Notes under the pieces: generated by a model
What the model was told of the DNA's origin: nothing
The model's database searches: none
Seen by the model: the letters and a program-made list of their open reading frames with translations, nothing else
Position numbers and translations under genes: made by a program
Source: JL08 sp039969355
GTDB lineage: Bacteria > Pseudomonadota > Alphaproteobacteria > Rhodobacterales > Rhodobacteraceae
Assembly: GCA_039969355.1 (NCBI GenBank)
Contig: JBDVOA010000018.1
Location: 209,096 to 273,095 of the forward strand
Length of the DNA stretch: 64,000 nt
Direction of reading: 5' to 3'
Shown: one piece after another, positions 43,161 through 52,935 of the stretch
Layout of the letters: the number at the start of each line of letters is the position of its first letter
Numbering within the stretch: position 1 is the first letter of the stretch

Positions 43161-45020
43161 ATGGAACGAAAGCTGGCAGCCATACTTGCCGCTGATGTCG
43201 TCGGGTACTCACGGATGATGAGCGTCGACGAAGAAAACACTCTTGCAGCTTTGAAGGCCTGCCGCGCAAGAATCGATGATTGTATCGGCAATGCTGGTGG
43301 CAACATCTTCGGCAGCTCTGGTGACAGCGTGATCGCTGAGTTTGGAAGCCCGGTCAAGGCGGTTCGCTGCGCCCTCGACGTACAAGAATCCCTCGCCAAT
43401 CGAAACAGGGATTTGCCGGAAAACGAGAAAATGCTTTTTCGTATTGGCATCAACCTCGGCGACGTTGTTGCCAAAGACGGCAACCTGTTTGGAGACGGGG
43501 TGAACGTCGCCGCTCGAATTGAAGCGCTGGCACCGCCCGGAGGAATCTGCATTTCCAGGCAAGTTGTCGAGCAGATCACCGGAAAGGTTGATGCTCCCTT
43601 CACCGGTGCGGGGTCTCACAAACTCAAGAACATACCACGGCCGATTGAAGTTTTCGTCTGGCCTGAAGCGGTGGCAAGAAAGATGCGTCGGCGAGCTAGG
43701 AAAAACCGCTGGGCCATACTTGCGACGATTGTTGTCCTAATATCCGCCATTGCGGGCTGGTATGGTCTCAGAGCAAAAGGCGACACTGAACTCCCCACTG
43801 GTGCCCGAATTGCATTGATGCCTTTCGAAAACGTTGGAACCGACAAGAACGACGCTTATTTCAGTGAAGGACTAAGCCGGGACGTCAGCGCGTTGCTGGC
43901 GAAATTCTCGAATTTGTTCATCATTGCGCCCGAAGCCACCGCCAAGTTTCGCGACGAACCCGGGTGTGAAAGAATACTCGAGGAGTTAGGCGCCGACTAC
44001 ATCCTGAGAGGTTCCGTTCAACGCTCAACCGAGAAGTTGCGGGTCACAACTACTTTCACTGATGCCAAAACCTGCAGACAACTTAGCCCACCCGGGCCGT
44101 TCGATGTCGACCTGAGCGCGGTCAATCTACTGGACGTCCAGCTTGAGATCGCGCGTAAGGTCGCGGCCGAGGTCGGTTCAAGTGACTCTCCTCTTTTTAG
44201 GTCAACTGTTGCGCAGGAGATCCGTGACAAGGCACCGGAGAGCCTCAATGCCTATGAGTGCGTCTTCCTGTCCTTCTGGTTTTATCAAACCTTCACGCTT
44301 GAGGGCCACCGAAAGGCCCGTGATTGCCTTTTGCGAACGGTTGAGTCAGAGCCGAACTATTCGTTGGGCTGGTCGCGCCTGGCTTACAATTATCTTGAAT
44401 CCAAGAAGCGTAGCTTCGATACCGACCCGAACTGGGCTCAACTTGCACGCGAAGCAGCCAACAAGGCTTTGGATGCGGACAGGGACAATCCCGACATTTA
44501 CTACGCGTTAGCGATTCTCAGCCGGATGACGGGAAAAAGCCGCAACGTCTTTCTCAATTTCGCTAACCGAGCGATCGAGCTCAATCCGAACGACTCCTGG
44601 ATACTTGCAGACCTTGGGATATTTCTGGCCTATTCAGGCGAATGGGAAAAAGGCGAAGCGTGGATTACACGCGCACGAGCTCTCAATCCTCTGCTTCACC
44701 CTGGGTACGGCAATGCATTTCATTTGCATGCTATTGTTCGCGGTGACTATGAGGAGGCCAAAAACGTGATGGCTGGCATGGGCGGCGCAGATGGCCCCAT
44801 GAATTTAGTGAGCATGAGCACTGCCCTAGCACTGAATGGAGAACAGGAAGCGGCGGAAGCATTGATACGAGAGTATCGGGAGAGTTTTCCGGAAAATGCG
44901 AAGGACCCGATTGCACCGTTTAGGGCCCGCGGGATGCCGCCGGAACTGATTGCGAAAATTCGCGAAGGCCTCGAACTCGCGGGATTGGACGTCCCGCCCC
45001 ATCCGGTTGATAATGACTAA
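43161..45020 (+). CDS. Class III adenylate cyclase fused to a TPR-type domain
   Basis: A 619-residue protein. The N-terminal cyclase domain (residues 1-165) begins MERKLAAILAADVVGYSRMM with a metal-binding Asp, followed by SSGDSVIAEF with the second Asp and GDGVNVAARIEALAPPG. A single membrane helix is at about 180-200 (WAILATIVVLISAIAGWYGL). The remainder is a periplasmic-side part opening ARIALMPFENVGTDKNDAYF, followed by TPR-like repeats (PNYSLGWSRLAYNYLES, NPNDSWILADLGIFLAYSG). This cyclase-TPR layout is frequent in Rhizobiales and Rhodobacterales, with unknown signals. Monocistronic. Confidence 0.88.
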   Translation: MERKLAAILAADVVGYSRMMSVDEENTLAALKACRARIDDCIGNAGGNIFGSSGDSVIAEFGSPVKAVRCALDVQESLANRNRDLPENEKMLFRIGINLGDVVAKDGNLFGDGVNVAARIEALAPPGGICISRQVVEQITGKVDAPFTGAGSHKLKNIPRPIEVFVWPEAVARKMRRRARKNRWAILATIVVLISAIAGWYGLRAKGDTELPTGARIALMPFENVGTDKNDAYFSEGLSRDVSALLAKFSNLFIIAPEATAKFRDEPGCERILEELGADYILRGSVQRSTEKLRVTTTFTDAKTCRQLSPPGPFDVDLSAVNLLDVQLEIARKVAAEVGSSDSPLFRSTVAQEIRDKAPESLNAYECVFLSFWFYQTFTLEGHRKARDCLLRTVESEPNYSLGWSRLAYNYLESKKRSFDTDPNWAQLAREAANKALDADRDNPDIYYALAILSRMTGKSRNVFLNFANRAIELNPNDSWILADLGIFLAYSGEWEKGEAWITRARALNPLLHPGYGNAFHLHAIVRGDYEEAKNVMAGMGGADGPMNLVSMSTALALNGEQEAAEALIREYRESFPENAKDPIAPFRARGMPPELIAKIREGLELAGLDVPPHPVDND

Positions 45021-45178
45021 TTAGATTCCGCGCCCGAAGGGCAGCTAGGAAAAAATGGATCAGTATGGCGTGCAAACTCAAAGGCCAACGTTGAAACGAC
45101 CCCTGCAAGGACGGGGTACTGATGTTTTTTTTGGAGTTACTTCAGATGTGCTAAATTGGATTGCAGATGGTTCATTCG

Positions 45179-46267
45179 TTAGCGGGACCGGAGCGAGGTG
45201 CCGTTGTGAAACAAATGCACCTTTTCAGCCGAGGCCGAAAGTCCGACCGATTGACCGCGCAGATCTTTATGAATTCCTGGAATTTTTGCGATCATTTGCA
45301 TCTGTCCTTCCTCGGCCTCGAAATACAAGAGTGTGACTTCTCCAAGTGCTTCGACGATGTCGACTTTACCTGTGCACATCGGGTCTGATGCGGTTTGCAC
45401 CATATCTTCCGGTCTCACGCCAATGTTTACAGCTTTGCCCATGTCATCTGCCAAAGTCGAAACCGTTGATGTCGCGGTTCCACCAGCACGTAGCGAAATC
45501 GTAGTAATCTCTCCTGTTCCCGTAATCTCTCCCGCCAGCAAATTCATTGCCGGTGATCCGATAAACTGGGCTACGAATTCGTTTTGGGGTGTTTCATAAA
45601 GCTCAAGTGGTGTGCCGACCTGAGCGATCCCTTTGTTCGCCAGCACCACAATCCGACTTGCAAGCGTCATTGCTTCAACCTGATCATGGGTCACGTAGAT
45701 CATTGTACTGTCGGGCATAGACTCTTTTAGACGTGCGATCTCAATTCTGGTTGCCACGCGCAACGCCGCGTCCAGATTTGATAGGGGTTCATCAAAAAGA
45801 TAGACTTTAGGGTCGCGCACAATCGAACGACCAATTGCGACGCGCTGGCGCTGTCCTCCTGACAGTGCTTTTGGTAATCGGTCAAGGTAGGGTTCGAGTT
45901 GCAGAACATTGGCGGCTTTCTCGACCGCCGCATCGATTTCAACCTGTGATTTTTTTGCGATCTTCAAGGCAAAGGCCATGTTATCGCGAACCGTCATATG
46001 CGGATAAAGCGCGTAGGATTGAAATACCATCGCAATGCCGCGCTGTGCCGGTGGCACATCATTTACAACCTGGCCATCAATTTCTAATGTTCCACCCGTG
46101 ATCTTTTCAAGACCCGCGATCATGCGCAGAAGCGTCGACTTGCCACATCCGGAGGGGCCAACAAAAACAATTAGTTCTCCCTGTTTGATATCCAGATTGA
46201 TGTCGTGCAAAACGTTTATGGAACCCGCGTAGGTTTTATCAACATTCGAAAGTTTTAGGTCGGCCAT
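45179..46267 (-). CDS. aglK: Alpha-glucoside ABC transporter ATP-binding protein
   Basis: A 362-residue ABC ATPase of the MalK/UgpC/MsmK type. Walker A VGPSGCGKSTLLR (residues 36-48), signature LSGGQRQRV near 134, Walker B VYLFDEPLSNLDA near 153 and the switch His in IYVTHDQVEAM near 190 are all present. The C-terminal third is the regulatory MOE/TOBE domain (NIGVRPEDMV). It is the last gene of the minus-strand aglEFGAK run, nine bases after the alpha-glucosidase, and energises the AglF/AglG permease. Confidence 0.9.
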   Translation of the reverse strand: MADLKLSNVDKTYAGSINVLHDINLDIKQGELIVFVGPSGCGKSTLLRMIAGLEKITGGTLEIDGQVVNDVPPAQRGIAMVFQSYALYPHMTVRDNMAFALKIAKKSQVEIDAAVEKAANVLQLEPYLDRLPKALSGGQRQRVAIGRSIVRDPKVYLFDEPLSNLDAALRVATRIEIARLKESMPDSTMIYVTHDQVEAMTLASRIVVLANKGIAQVGTPLELYETPQNEFVAQFIGSPAMNLLAGEITGTGEITTISLRAGGTATSTVSTLADDMGKAVNIGVRPEDMVQTASDPMCTGKVDIVEALGEVTLLYFEAEEGQMQMIAKIPGIHKDLRGQSVGLSASAEKVHLFHNGTSLRSR

Positions 46268-46276
46268 GAGTGGGTC

Positions 46277-47929
46277 CTAACTTGCATGTTCAAGAATTGA
46301 AAATTTCCAGGGGCCTAGCTGGGAATTGGCCTCAGGTGCATCTGTAGCCCCCAAGTCAGATGCGCGATTGATCCAGGTGCCGCTGGGAAGCGACACAGAG
46401 ACCGGCGTCTCGGACAAGTTGAAGGCGCAGAATATCGTTTGCCGGTCTTTGGTCCGCATGAACGTCAAAAGTCCGTCTTTAGCGGTCATTTCCGCCTGCC
46501 ATCCGTCACGCAATGCAGGGATGTTTTGGCGCAACCGAATTGAAGCCCGATAGTGGTTCAGCAGCGAAGTCTCCTCACTTTGCCGATCCACAGCACGTTC
46601 AAAATGGTTTGGTGAAACCGGCAACCACGGCTTGGCAATCGAGAAGCCGCCAAATTCATCCTGCGCGCTCCAGACCATTGGCGTCCGGCATCCGTCGCGA
46701 CCTTTGAATTCTGGCCAAAATTCAATCCCATATGGGTCCTGAAGATCATCAAAGGCGACGTCGGCCTCCGCCAGACCAAGCTCTTCGCCCTGATAGATAC
46801 AGGCTGAACCACGAAGGCACACCAGAAGCGTTGCGTAGCAGCGTTGGGCATCCTCTGACAGGGACCATCGCGTCGAATGGCGGATCACGTCGTGATTTGA
46901 AAATGCCCAGCAGGCCCACCCATCAGCCGCGACGCGATAGAATCGTTGAAACTGGTCTCGCACGCGTTCTGCAGTCAAAGGTTCCTTGGCAAGAAACTCA
47001 AAAGCGTAGCACATGTGGGCACGCTCGTTCCCCGCAGTGTATTCTCCCAACAACTCAAGCCCGCGCTGCGCATCGCCAACCTCACCGACACAGGTTCTGC
47101 CTTCATACTCATCCAATACTGCACGGAAGCGGGCGAGAAATTCCAGGTTTTCCGGTTGGTTTTTGGAGTATAAGTGTTCTTGATGATTATAGGGGTTCAC
47201 GCTTGGCGCAATCGACGCATTGCGTTTTTCAATTGCCAAAGCAGGATTGTCGCGCAATTGCTTGTCGTGGAAATAAAAGTTGATGGTATCCAAGCGAAAG
47301 CCATCAACGCCACGATCCAACCAATAGCGAACTACGTCGAGCAGAGCGCCCTGAGCGTCCCGACAATGGAAATTCAGGTCTGGTTGGGTCGTCAGGAAAT
47401 TGTGAAGATAGTATTGTTCTCTGCGCGGTTCCCATTGCCACGCTGACCCGCCAAAAATTGACAGCCAATTATTGGGTGGCGTGCCATCCGGTTTTGAGTC
47501 TGACCAGACATACCAGTCTGATTTCGGGTTGTCCCGACTTGTCCGGCTCTCAAGAAACCAGGGATGCGCGTCTGCCGTGTGTGAGAGAACCAGATCAATC
47601 AAAACCTTCAGTCCCAATCGATGTGCTTCATCGAGAAGCTGATCAAAATCCTCCAATGTCCCAAACATAGGATCGACGTCGCGATAGTCGCTGACATCGT
47701 ATCCATAATCCTTCATGGGCGATTTGAAGAATGGCGAAATCCAAATTGCATCAACACCCAATGAGGCGATGTAAGGCATCTTTTCGATGATACCCCTTAG
47801 ATCGCCAATGCCGTCGCCATTGCTGTCGAGAAAGCTGCGTGGATAAATCTGATAGATCACGGCGCCCCGCCACCAGTCTGGGTTGGGGTGGACCATCGGC
47901 ATTCCGGAAATAGAGTCGCTGTTGTTCAT
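46277..47929 (-). CDS. aglA: Alpha-glucosidase, GH13 family
   Basis: A 550-residue cytoplasmic glycosidase that hydrolyses alpha-glucosides such as sucrose, maltose, trehalulose or isomaltose after uptake. The GH13 regions are visible: VIYQIYPRSFLDSNGDGIGD, LVLSHTADAHPWF, GVDGFRLDTINFYFHD with the nucleophile Asp, CVGEVGD with the acid/base Glu and FSNHDVIRH with the transition-state Asp. No signal peptide is present. It sits between the permease gene aglG (six bases) and aglK. This arrangement matches the agl locus of Sinorhizobium and of Rhodobacterales. Confidence 0.92.
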   Translation of the reverse strand: MNNSDSISGMPMVHPNPDWWRGAVIYQIYPRSFLDSNGDGIGDLRGIIEKMPYIASLGVDAIWISPFFKSPMKDYGYDVSDYRDVDPMFGTLEDFDQLLDEAHRLGLKVLIDLVLSHTADAHPWFLESRTSRDNPKSDWYVWSDSKPDGTPPNNWLSIFGGSAWQWEPRREQYYLHNFLTTQPDLNFHCRDAQGALLDVVRYWLDRGVDGFRLDTINFYFHDKQLRDNPALAIEKRNASIAPSVNPYNHQEHLYSKNQPENLEFLARFRAVLDEYEGRTCVGEVGDAQRGLELLGEYTAGNERAHMCYAFEFLAKEPLTAERVRDQFQRFYRVAADGWACWAFSNHDVIRHSTRWSLSEDAQRCYATLLVCLRGSACIYQGEELGLAEADVAFDDLQDPYGIEFWPEFKGRDGCRTPMVWSAQDEFGGFSIAKPWLPVSPNHFERAVDRQSEETSLLNHYRASIRLRQNIPALRDGWQAEMTAKDGLLTFMRTKDRQTIFCAFNLSETPVSVSLPSGTWINRASDLGATDAPEANSQLGPWKFSILEHAS

Positions 47930-47935
47930 GTCATT

Positions 47936-49087
47936 TTACTTCACAGAGCCGGCCAAGAGACCACGCACAAGGTAACGTTGCATGGCGAAAAACACCGCCA
48001 ACGGCACCGCGATCGAGACAAACGCAGCCGTGGCCAAAATGTCCCAACGACCACCGCGCGTCCCCAAAAGTTCCACGATTTGGTTGGTCATTACAGTGGT
48101 CTCGCCAGTGGCGTCGATCAGGAAAACCTTGGCCACAAGAAGATCATTCCAGGTCCATAGGAACTGGAAAATCGCAAAGCTGGCCAAGGCCGGAAAGGAC
48201 AATGGCAGGATGATCTTGGTGAATATCTGAAAATCCGTTGCACCATCAACTTTTGCGTTCTCTATGATGTCTCTCGGAAGGCCCACCATGTAATTTCGCA
48301 GGAGGTAAATCGCGAGCGGCAAACCAAATCCCGTATGCGCCAGCCAAACGCCAAGGTACCCTTTGCCAATTCCGATGCCCAGATGAAGCTTTAAAAGTGG
48401 AATGAGCGCAAGTTGCAGCGGCACTACCAATAGGCCTACCACAAGCGCAATCAGGATCGCCCTACCTGGAAAGTCCATCCAAGCAAGTGCATACGCCGCA
48501 AAGGCAGCGATCACAATCGGGATTATGGTTGCCGGAATGGTTACCGTAAGCGTGTTGAAAAACGCTTTGGCCATGGAATCGGTATTATTGCCGCTGAATA
48601 ATATCGTGTCATAGTTCGCAAGTGTGAATTCGGGCGGGATAGTTGCCGTCAAAAAAACACGCTGCCCGCGGCCTGACATCTGATCGTCATTCCCGGACCA
48701 GATATAAGACCCGTCTGGTTTCAACTCGAATGTTTCACCATCCCCAAGGTCAGCCAAATCGCCAATTTCGTAGGCGTCAATTGCGCGCGAGGATGTGCCC
48801 CAAACATTGATCTTTGCAGGATTCCCGTCTTCGAAGAGGTTCCCTTCGACCACAAAAACGCCATCCCGTTCGACTCGAAAATCATCGGGATCAGAAGCAC
48901 GCACAACCAGATTTTGTTCGGCTGGGAACATGGATTTCCACCAGCCGCTTCCGGATATCTGATCAGCCGACCGAAAGGACGATACAAACAGACCAACCGT
49001 GGGGAACAGCCAAAGCGCAACCAATAACACAACCGAGATGTGAACGGCCCATGTCAGCGACGATTTGGTTCCTGCAATATTATCCAT
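47936..49087 (-). CDS. aglG: Alpha-glucoside ABC transporter permease
   Basis: A 383-residue MalG-type permease. After the first helix there is a large periplasmic insertion (about residues 40-150, with FRVERDGVFVVEGNLFEDG), typical of AglG. The cytoplasmic coupling loop ENAKVDGATDFQIFTKIILP (EAA motif) near residue 275 contacts the ATPase. The sequence ends in VRGLLAGSVK as in MalG proteins. It follows aglF by 12 bases. Confidence 0.9.
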   Translation of the reverse strand: MDNIAGTKSSLTWAVHISVVLLVALWLFPTVGLFVSSFRSADQISGSGWWKSMFPAEQNLVVRASDPDDFRVERDGVFVVEGNLFEDGNPAKINVWGTSSRAIDAYEIGDLADLGDGETFELKPDGSYIWSGNDDQMSGRGQRVFLTATIPPEFTLANYDTILFSGNNTDSMAKAFFNTLTVTIPATIIPIVIAAFAAYALAWMDFPGRAILIALVVGLLVVPLQLALIPLLKLHLGIGIGKGYLGVWLAHTGFGLPLAIYLLRNYMVGLPRDIIENAKVDGATDFQIFTKIILPLSFPALASFAIFQFLWTWNDLLVAKVFLIDATGETTVMTNQIVELLGTRGGRWDILATAAFVSIAVPLAVFFAMQRYLVRGLLAGSVK

Positions 49088-49099
49088 CAGCCCAGCCTC

Positions 49100-50335
49100 C
49101 TAGCGCATTTCGCGGCGCGCGTTGATGACGTTCCAAATCAGAATTGGAGAAACCAACAACATGATAACGATGGCGCTGGCGGACCCGACTCCCCAGTCGT
49201 TTGCTCGGAACAATTTGTCGAACATGTAGTTGGCCAGAACCTGTGTTTCCCACTCGCCGTTGGTGAGGGCGAAGACGATGTCGAAGACCTTCAGCACGAC
49301 CAATGTGATCGTAGTCCAGACGACAACAATCGTGCCCATGATCTGTGGAACCTTGATCTTGAAAAACACCTGAAACGGATTGGCACCGTCGATTATTGCG
49401 GCCTCAACGGTTTCTTCTGGTATGCCCCGCAACGCAGCTGACAGGATTACCATGGCGAATCCCGTTTGGATCCAGATCAGTACAACCATCAGAAAAAAGT
49501 TGTTCCAAAACGGAAGGGTCAGCCAGTGCTGGGGCTCGCCATAAGCCAGATCAGCGCCGAAGATTTGAACCACATTGATCAGCGCCAATACAGCCAAGTA
49601 GATTCCGAACGCTGCAAACGCCAGCTGCAATGCTTTCAGGATCGGGCCCACACCGCGTTTTACACCCGTCACGATCGGGTGAGCAACAATATAGGCTGCA
49701 TAACTAACGATTGCAGCAAATCCGAGAAATAACAGTGCAGGCAGTAACTTCAGGGCTAAGAACGAACCCATACCACCATCGAACTGCAGCCAGACCGCAT
49801 TCAAGACTCCGATTTGCGCTGAATCTTCAGGCCGGGTATCGTAGATCAATTTGAAGATTACCGAAGCACCTACGAACGAGATCGCCATTGGCATGAATAT
49901 CAATGACTTAGCGATGTTCCCCCACTTAATCCTGTCAGTCAGCTGTGCAGCCAACAGACCAAAAGCAGTTGACGCGGCGGGGACGATTATGAGCCACAGC
50001 ATGTTGTTGCGCATGGCTTCCCAGAACTTCCGCTCGCTCAGCATCTGGGCGTAATTGTCGAGTCCAACGAAGGCGTTACCTTGGTCACGGTCAATCAGGG
50101 AAAGCCGCAGGGTTTCGACTACAGGATAGGCAAGATAAAGCCCGAGTGCGAACAGCGCTGGGAACAGGAACAACCAGGGACGGATCATATTCGCCCGGTT
50201 GATGTTTCGCCCGGCGTTTTCACCACGTGCGGGAAACAGAACCCGATCGAGGAACTGATTGGAAAAATAGAAATATCCGACACAACCGCCAACACCGATC
50301 AATATGGTAATGAGGCCTTGAAAAGCGGGATGCAT
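49100..50335 (-). CDS. aglF: Alpha-glucoside ABC transporter permease
   Basis: A 411-residue MalF-type permease with about eight hydrophobic helices. The EAA coupling loop is EAAIIDGANPFQVFFKIKVP near residue 318. The extra helices in the middle (LALKLLPALLFLGFAAIVSYAA, then GILAV-like stretches) are common in AglF. It lies 64 bases after the binding-protein gene and directly before aglG, forming the membrane channel with it. Confidence 0.9.
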   Translation of the reverse strand: MHPAFQGLITILIGVGGCVGYFYFSNQFLDRVLFPARGENAGRNINRANMIRPWLFLFPALFALGLYLAYPVVETLRLSLIDRDQGNAFVGLDNYAQMLSERKFWEAMRNNMLWLIIVPAASTAFGLLAAQLTDRIKWGNIAKSLIFMPMAISFVGASVIFKLIYDTRPEDSAQIGVLNAVWLQFDGGMGSFLALKLLPALLFLGFAAIVSYAAYIVAHPIVTGVKRGVGPILKALQLAFAAFGIYLAVLALINVVQIFGADLAYGEPQHWLTLPFWNNFFLMVVLIWIQTGFAMVILSAALRGIPEETVEAAIIDGANPFQVFFKIKVPQIMGTIVVVWTTITLVVLKVFDIVFALTNGEWETQVLANYMFDKLFRANDWGVGSASAIVIMLLVSPILIWNVINARREMR

Positions 50336-50399
50336 CGCTGCTTCTCCAATGAAAGACAGAAAAAGATGGGCGGTGCTGATTCGTGCCGCCCGGCTTTGA

Positions 50400-51668
50400 T
50401 TATTTCAAAGCGTCCCAGGATGACTGGATTTCGCCGGCGACGGCAGCAGCATCTTTGCCGCCGGCATAGTCCACCATTCCAGTCCAGAACGATCCCGCGC
50501 CAACGCCACCTGGCATCAGGTCAGAGCCATCAAACCTGAAGGTCGTCGCGCCAAGAAGGATGTCATTCATCTTCCGCAAAGTTGGATCGCCGAAGGCATC
50601 CGAATTGACACCCAAGTGCGGAGTCAGGAAGCCTTTGCGCGCCATCCAGATTTCGTGCGCTTCAGGGGTCTGCAGGAACTTGATCAGATCATGAGCCCCC
50701 TGATTATCGTTTGTGATCGCCCAGAGCGTCCCGGCACCCAATACCGGGCTTCCCAGATCTTTTTCTGCATAGGCGGGGAAATAGAAGAAATCAGCGTCCT
50801 CACCGACAACGGCACCCTCAGGGAAGAAGGCCGGGATGAAGCTGGCCTGACGATGCAAATAGCATTGTGGCGGAGAGCTGAACATCCCCTTGGGGCTGTC
50901 GCGGAAATCGGTCGAAGCGACCGCTCCTGCCCCACCAGAAACATAGTCATCATTGCGGGCGAAAGCCCCGAACTCGTCGATGGCGGCTACGATGCGTTCG
51001 TCCGTGAATGGGATCGAGTTGTCTACCCATCCGTCATAGATATCCGGCGTTTGGGTTCGAAGAAGCATATCCTCCACCCAATCTGTTGCCGGCCAACCAG
51101 TTGCCCCACCGGAACCGAGACCGATACACCAAGGCGTTTCACCATCCGCTACGATCTGGTCTGTAAGTTCCTTGAGTTCCTCCATTGTGGTCGGCACTTC
51201 GTAGCCCGCATCTTCAAAATTCTCGGGCACGTACCAAACCAGTGATTTCACATCGACTTTGTAGAAAAAGCCAAACAAGTGATCTGTACCAGCTTCATCT
51301 GCATATGTTCCCAGATCCACCCAGGATTGCCCAGCGGCATAGTTGTCCCGCACCCAGTCTCCAGTTCCATCAGAAAGGGGGGTCAGAAAGCCACGCGACG
51401 CCATGCCCGCAGCTAGCCCGGGCTGCGGGAAAACTGCGACATTGGGGGCTGATCCAGCCTCGGCATCGACCATGATCTGTTGCTCAAAGCTGTCAGAACC
51501 CGTGTAACGAACGTCGTGACCGGAAGCTTCAGCAAAGGCCGCCAGCACAGCTTCAGCGTTTTCCTGATCTGGGCCAAGCCACGGCCCAAAAACAGTCACT
51601 TGTTCTGCTGTCGCTGCTGCGACCGACAGCGCCGAAACTGCTGCGCCAACCAGCAATGTCTTTTTCAT
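50400..51668 (-). CDS. aglE: Alpha-glucoside ABC transporter substrate-binding protein
   Basis: A periplasmic sugar-binding protein of 422 residues. A signal peptide covers residues 1-22 (MKKTLLVGAAVSALSVAAAT, cleavage near TA-EQ). VTVFGPWLGPDQENAEAVL and the QPGLAAGMASRGFLTPLSD stretch fit the AglE group of family 1 solute-binding proteins. The start at 51668 follows GGGAGGGTTG; the in-frame codon at 51701 would spoil the signal peptide. First gene of the minus-strand agl operon; a palindromic operator candidate lies 50-61 bases upstream. Confidence 0.9.
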   Translation of the reverse strand: MKKTLLVGAAVSALSVAAATAEQVTVFGPWLGPDQENAEAVLAAFAEASGHDVRYTGSDSFEQQIMVDAEAGSAPNVAVFPQPGLAAGMASRGFLTPLSDGTGDWVRDNYAAGQSWVDLGTYADEAGTDHLFGFFYKVDVKSLVWYVPENFEDAGYEVPTTMEELKELTDQIVADGETPWCIGLGSGGATGWPATDWVEDMLLRTQTPDIYDGWVDNSIPFTDERIVAAIDEFGAFARNDDYVSGGAGAVASTDFRDSPKGMFSSPPQCYLHRQASFIPAFFPEGAVVGEDADFFYFPAYAEKDLGSPVLGAGTLWAITNDNQGAHDLIKFLQTPEAHEIWMARKGFLTPHLGVNSDAFGDPTLRKMNDILLGATTFRFDGSDLMPGGVGAGSFWTGMVDYAGGKDAAAVAGEIQSSWDALK

Positions 51669-51717
51669 AATCAACCCTCCCATATGGCTATTGGAAAACA
51701 AGTAAAATCAGTTTATC

Positions 51718-51729
51718 CAAAGCGCTTTG
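51718..51729. promoter_or_regulatory. Palindromic LacI-type operator candidate
   Basis: CAAAGCGCTTTG is a perfect 12-base palindrome with the central CG typical of LacI/GalR-family operators. It lies between aglE (minus) and aglR (plus), where a divergent operator is expected. The decamer AGCGCTTTGA (51721-51730) recurs exactly at 51895-51904, inside the annotated 5' end of aglR. Confidence 0.65.
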
Positions 51730-51828
51730 ATGATGTTAATTTTGCGCTAACATACTGGCCGTTGTCAAGAACGTCATTTTCTTTGACAAGCATTTCTTTA
51801 TTATTATAAGTAAATTCGTAGTTTAGGT

Positions 51829-52935
51829 GTGAGTGAGCTGCGGAGCATATTTCGAATCATCTTCAGAGAACTGAAAGAAACCACAAATTTTGATAGCGCT
51901 TTGAAAAAAGTAAATCTAAAACAACTCTCCGAATCCTTGGGACTTTCACAGACCACGGTAAGCCGTGCGCTCAATGGCTACCCTGAGGTGAAAGAGGCAA
52001 CACGACAAAAGGTTCAAGACGCCGCAAGGCGCATGAATTATGCACCCAATCCCGGCGCCCGCGGTCTTGCCACCGGGCGATCAATGGCAATCGGTCACGT
52101 GATCCCGGTGTCAAAGCAGCACGAAATGGTGAATCCGATTTTCGGTGATTTCGTGGCCGGTGCATCCCAGACCTATTCCGGGCGCGGATACGACATGGTG
52201 TTGACCCATGTTGATGATGGCGACGAAGAAAGCGTCTATCGAATGCTTGCCAGCAAAGGACGTGTCGACGGGATCATTGTACATGGTCCCCGAAATGATG
52301 ACGCCCGTATCCCGCTGTTGAATTCCCTGCGTATTCCATTTGTAGTGCATGGCCGCTCGAGCCAGTCTGATCAGGATTATTCCTGGGTAGACGTGAATAA
52401 TCAGCGATCGTTTCGCCGTGCAACCGAGTTTCTTCTCGACCTCGGACATCGTCGGATTGCGCTGATCAATGGACTTGAAGACATGGACTTTGCCCGCCGC
52501 CGTCGCGCCGGGTTTCTATCAGCGTTTGAAGGCCGCGCGGTGCAGCCTGATCCTTCTCTGATGTGCAGCGCAGAAATGACTGAATACTACGGCCACCAAG
52601 AAACGGTCAAAATGCTTCAGACTGACAATCCGCCGACGGCAATTCTGGCATCTTCGCTTATATCCGGGCTTGGTGTGCGCCGTGCAATTGAGGAGATAGG
52701 TATGACAGTGGGGCAGGATGTGTCGGTAATCGTGCACGACGATATGCTCTCTTATTTGACCGAGCCCAAGGAAGTGCCTTTGTTCACCGCGACCAGATCA
52801 TCGGTGCGCGTAGCAGGCCAGATTTCGGCAGATCTTCTGATGAAGTTGGTTGACAACCCGACTTGCGAACCAGAACACATCCTTCTCGAAGCCGAACTGG
52901 TGGTCGGCAGATCTACGGGGCCTGCACCGAGATGA
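51829..52935 (+). CDS. aglR: LacI-family regulator of the alpha-glucoside locus
   Basis: A 368-residue repressor if the GTG at 51829 is used. The helix-turn-helix is VNLKQLSESLGLSQTTVSRA followed by LNGYPEVKEATRQKV, placed at residues 28-60, about 25 residues later than in most LacI proteins. A TTG at 51901 would give the usual N-terminus (MKKVNLKQLSESLG), but then the second copy of the AGCGCTTTGA operator decamer overlaps the start codon, suggesting autorepression. Neither start has a strong ribosome site. The sugar-binding domain follows. It is divergent from aglEFGAK and overlaps the beta-glucosidase gene by ATGA, so it probably represses both. Confidence 0.85.
   Translation: MSELRSIFRIIFRELKETTNFDSALKKVNLKQLSESLGLSQTTVSRALNGYPEVKEATRQKVQDAARRMNYAPNPGARGLATGRSMAIGHVIPVSKQHEMVNPIFGDFVAGASQTYSGRGYDMVLTHVDDGDEESVYRMLASKGRVDGIIVHGPRNDDARIPLLNSLRIPFVVHGRSSQSDQDYSWVDVNNQRSFRRATEFLLDLGHRRIALINGLEDMDFARRRRAGFLSAFEGRAVQPDPSLMCSAEMTEYYGHQETVKMLQTDNPPTAILASSLISGLGVRRAIEEIGMTVGQDVSVIVHDDMLSYLTEPKEVPLFTATRSSVRVAGQISADLLMKLVDNPTCEPEHILLEAELVVGRSTGPAPR
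51895..51904 (+). promoter_or_regulatory. Second copy of the operator decamer within the aglR 5' end
   Basis: AGCGCTTTGA is identical to 51721-51730. The left arm (TGAT) is degenerate, so it is a half-strong site, 174 bases from the first. Two spaced sites would allow looping by a LacI-type tetramer or dimer pair. Confidence 0.4.

Noticed and set aside
45099..45130. Terminator after the cyclase-TPR gene
   Set aside because: ACCCC and GGGGT give only a five-base-pair stem and the T8 run starts several bases later, so the support is too weak to list.
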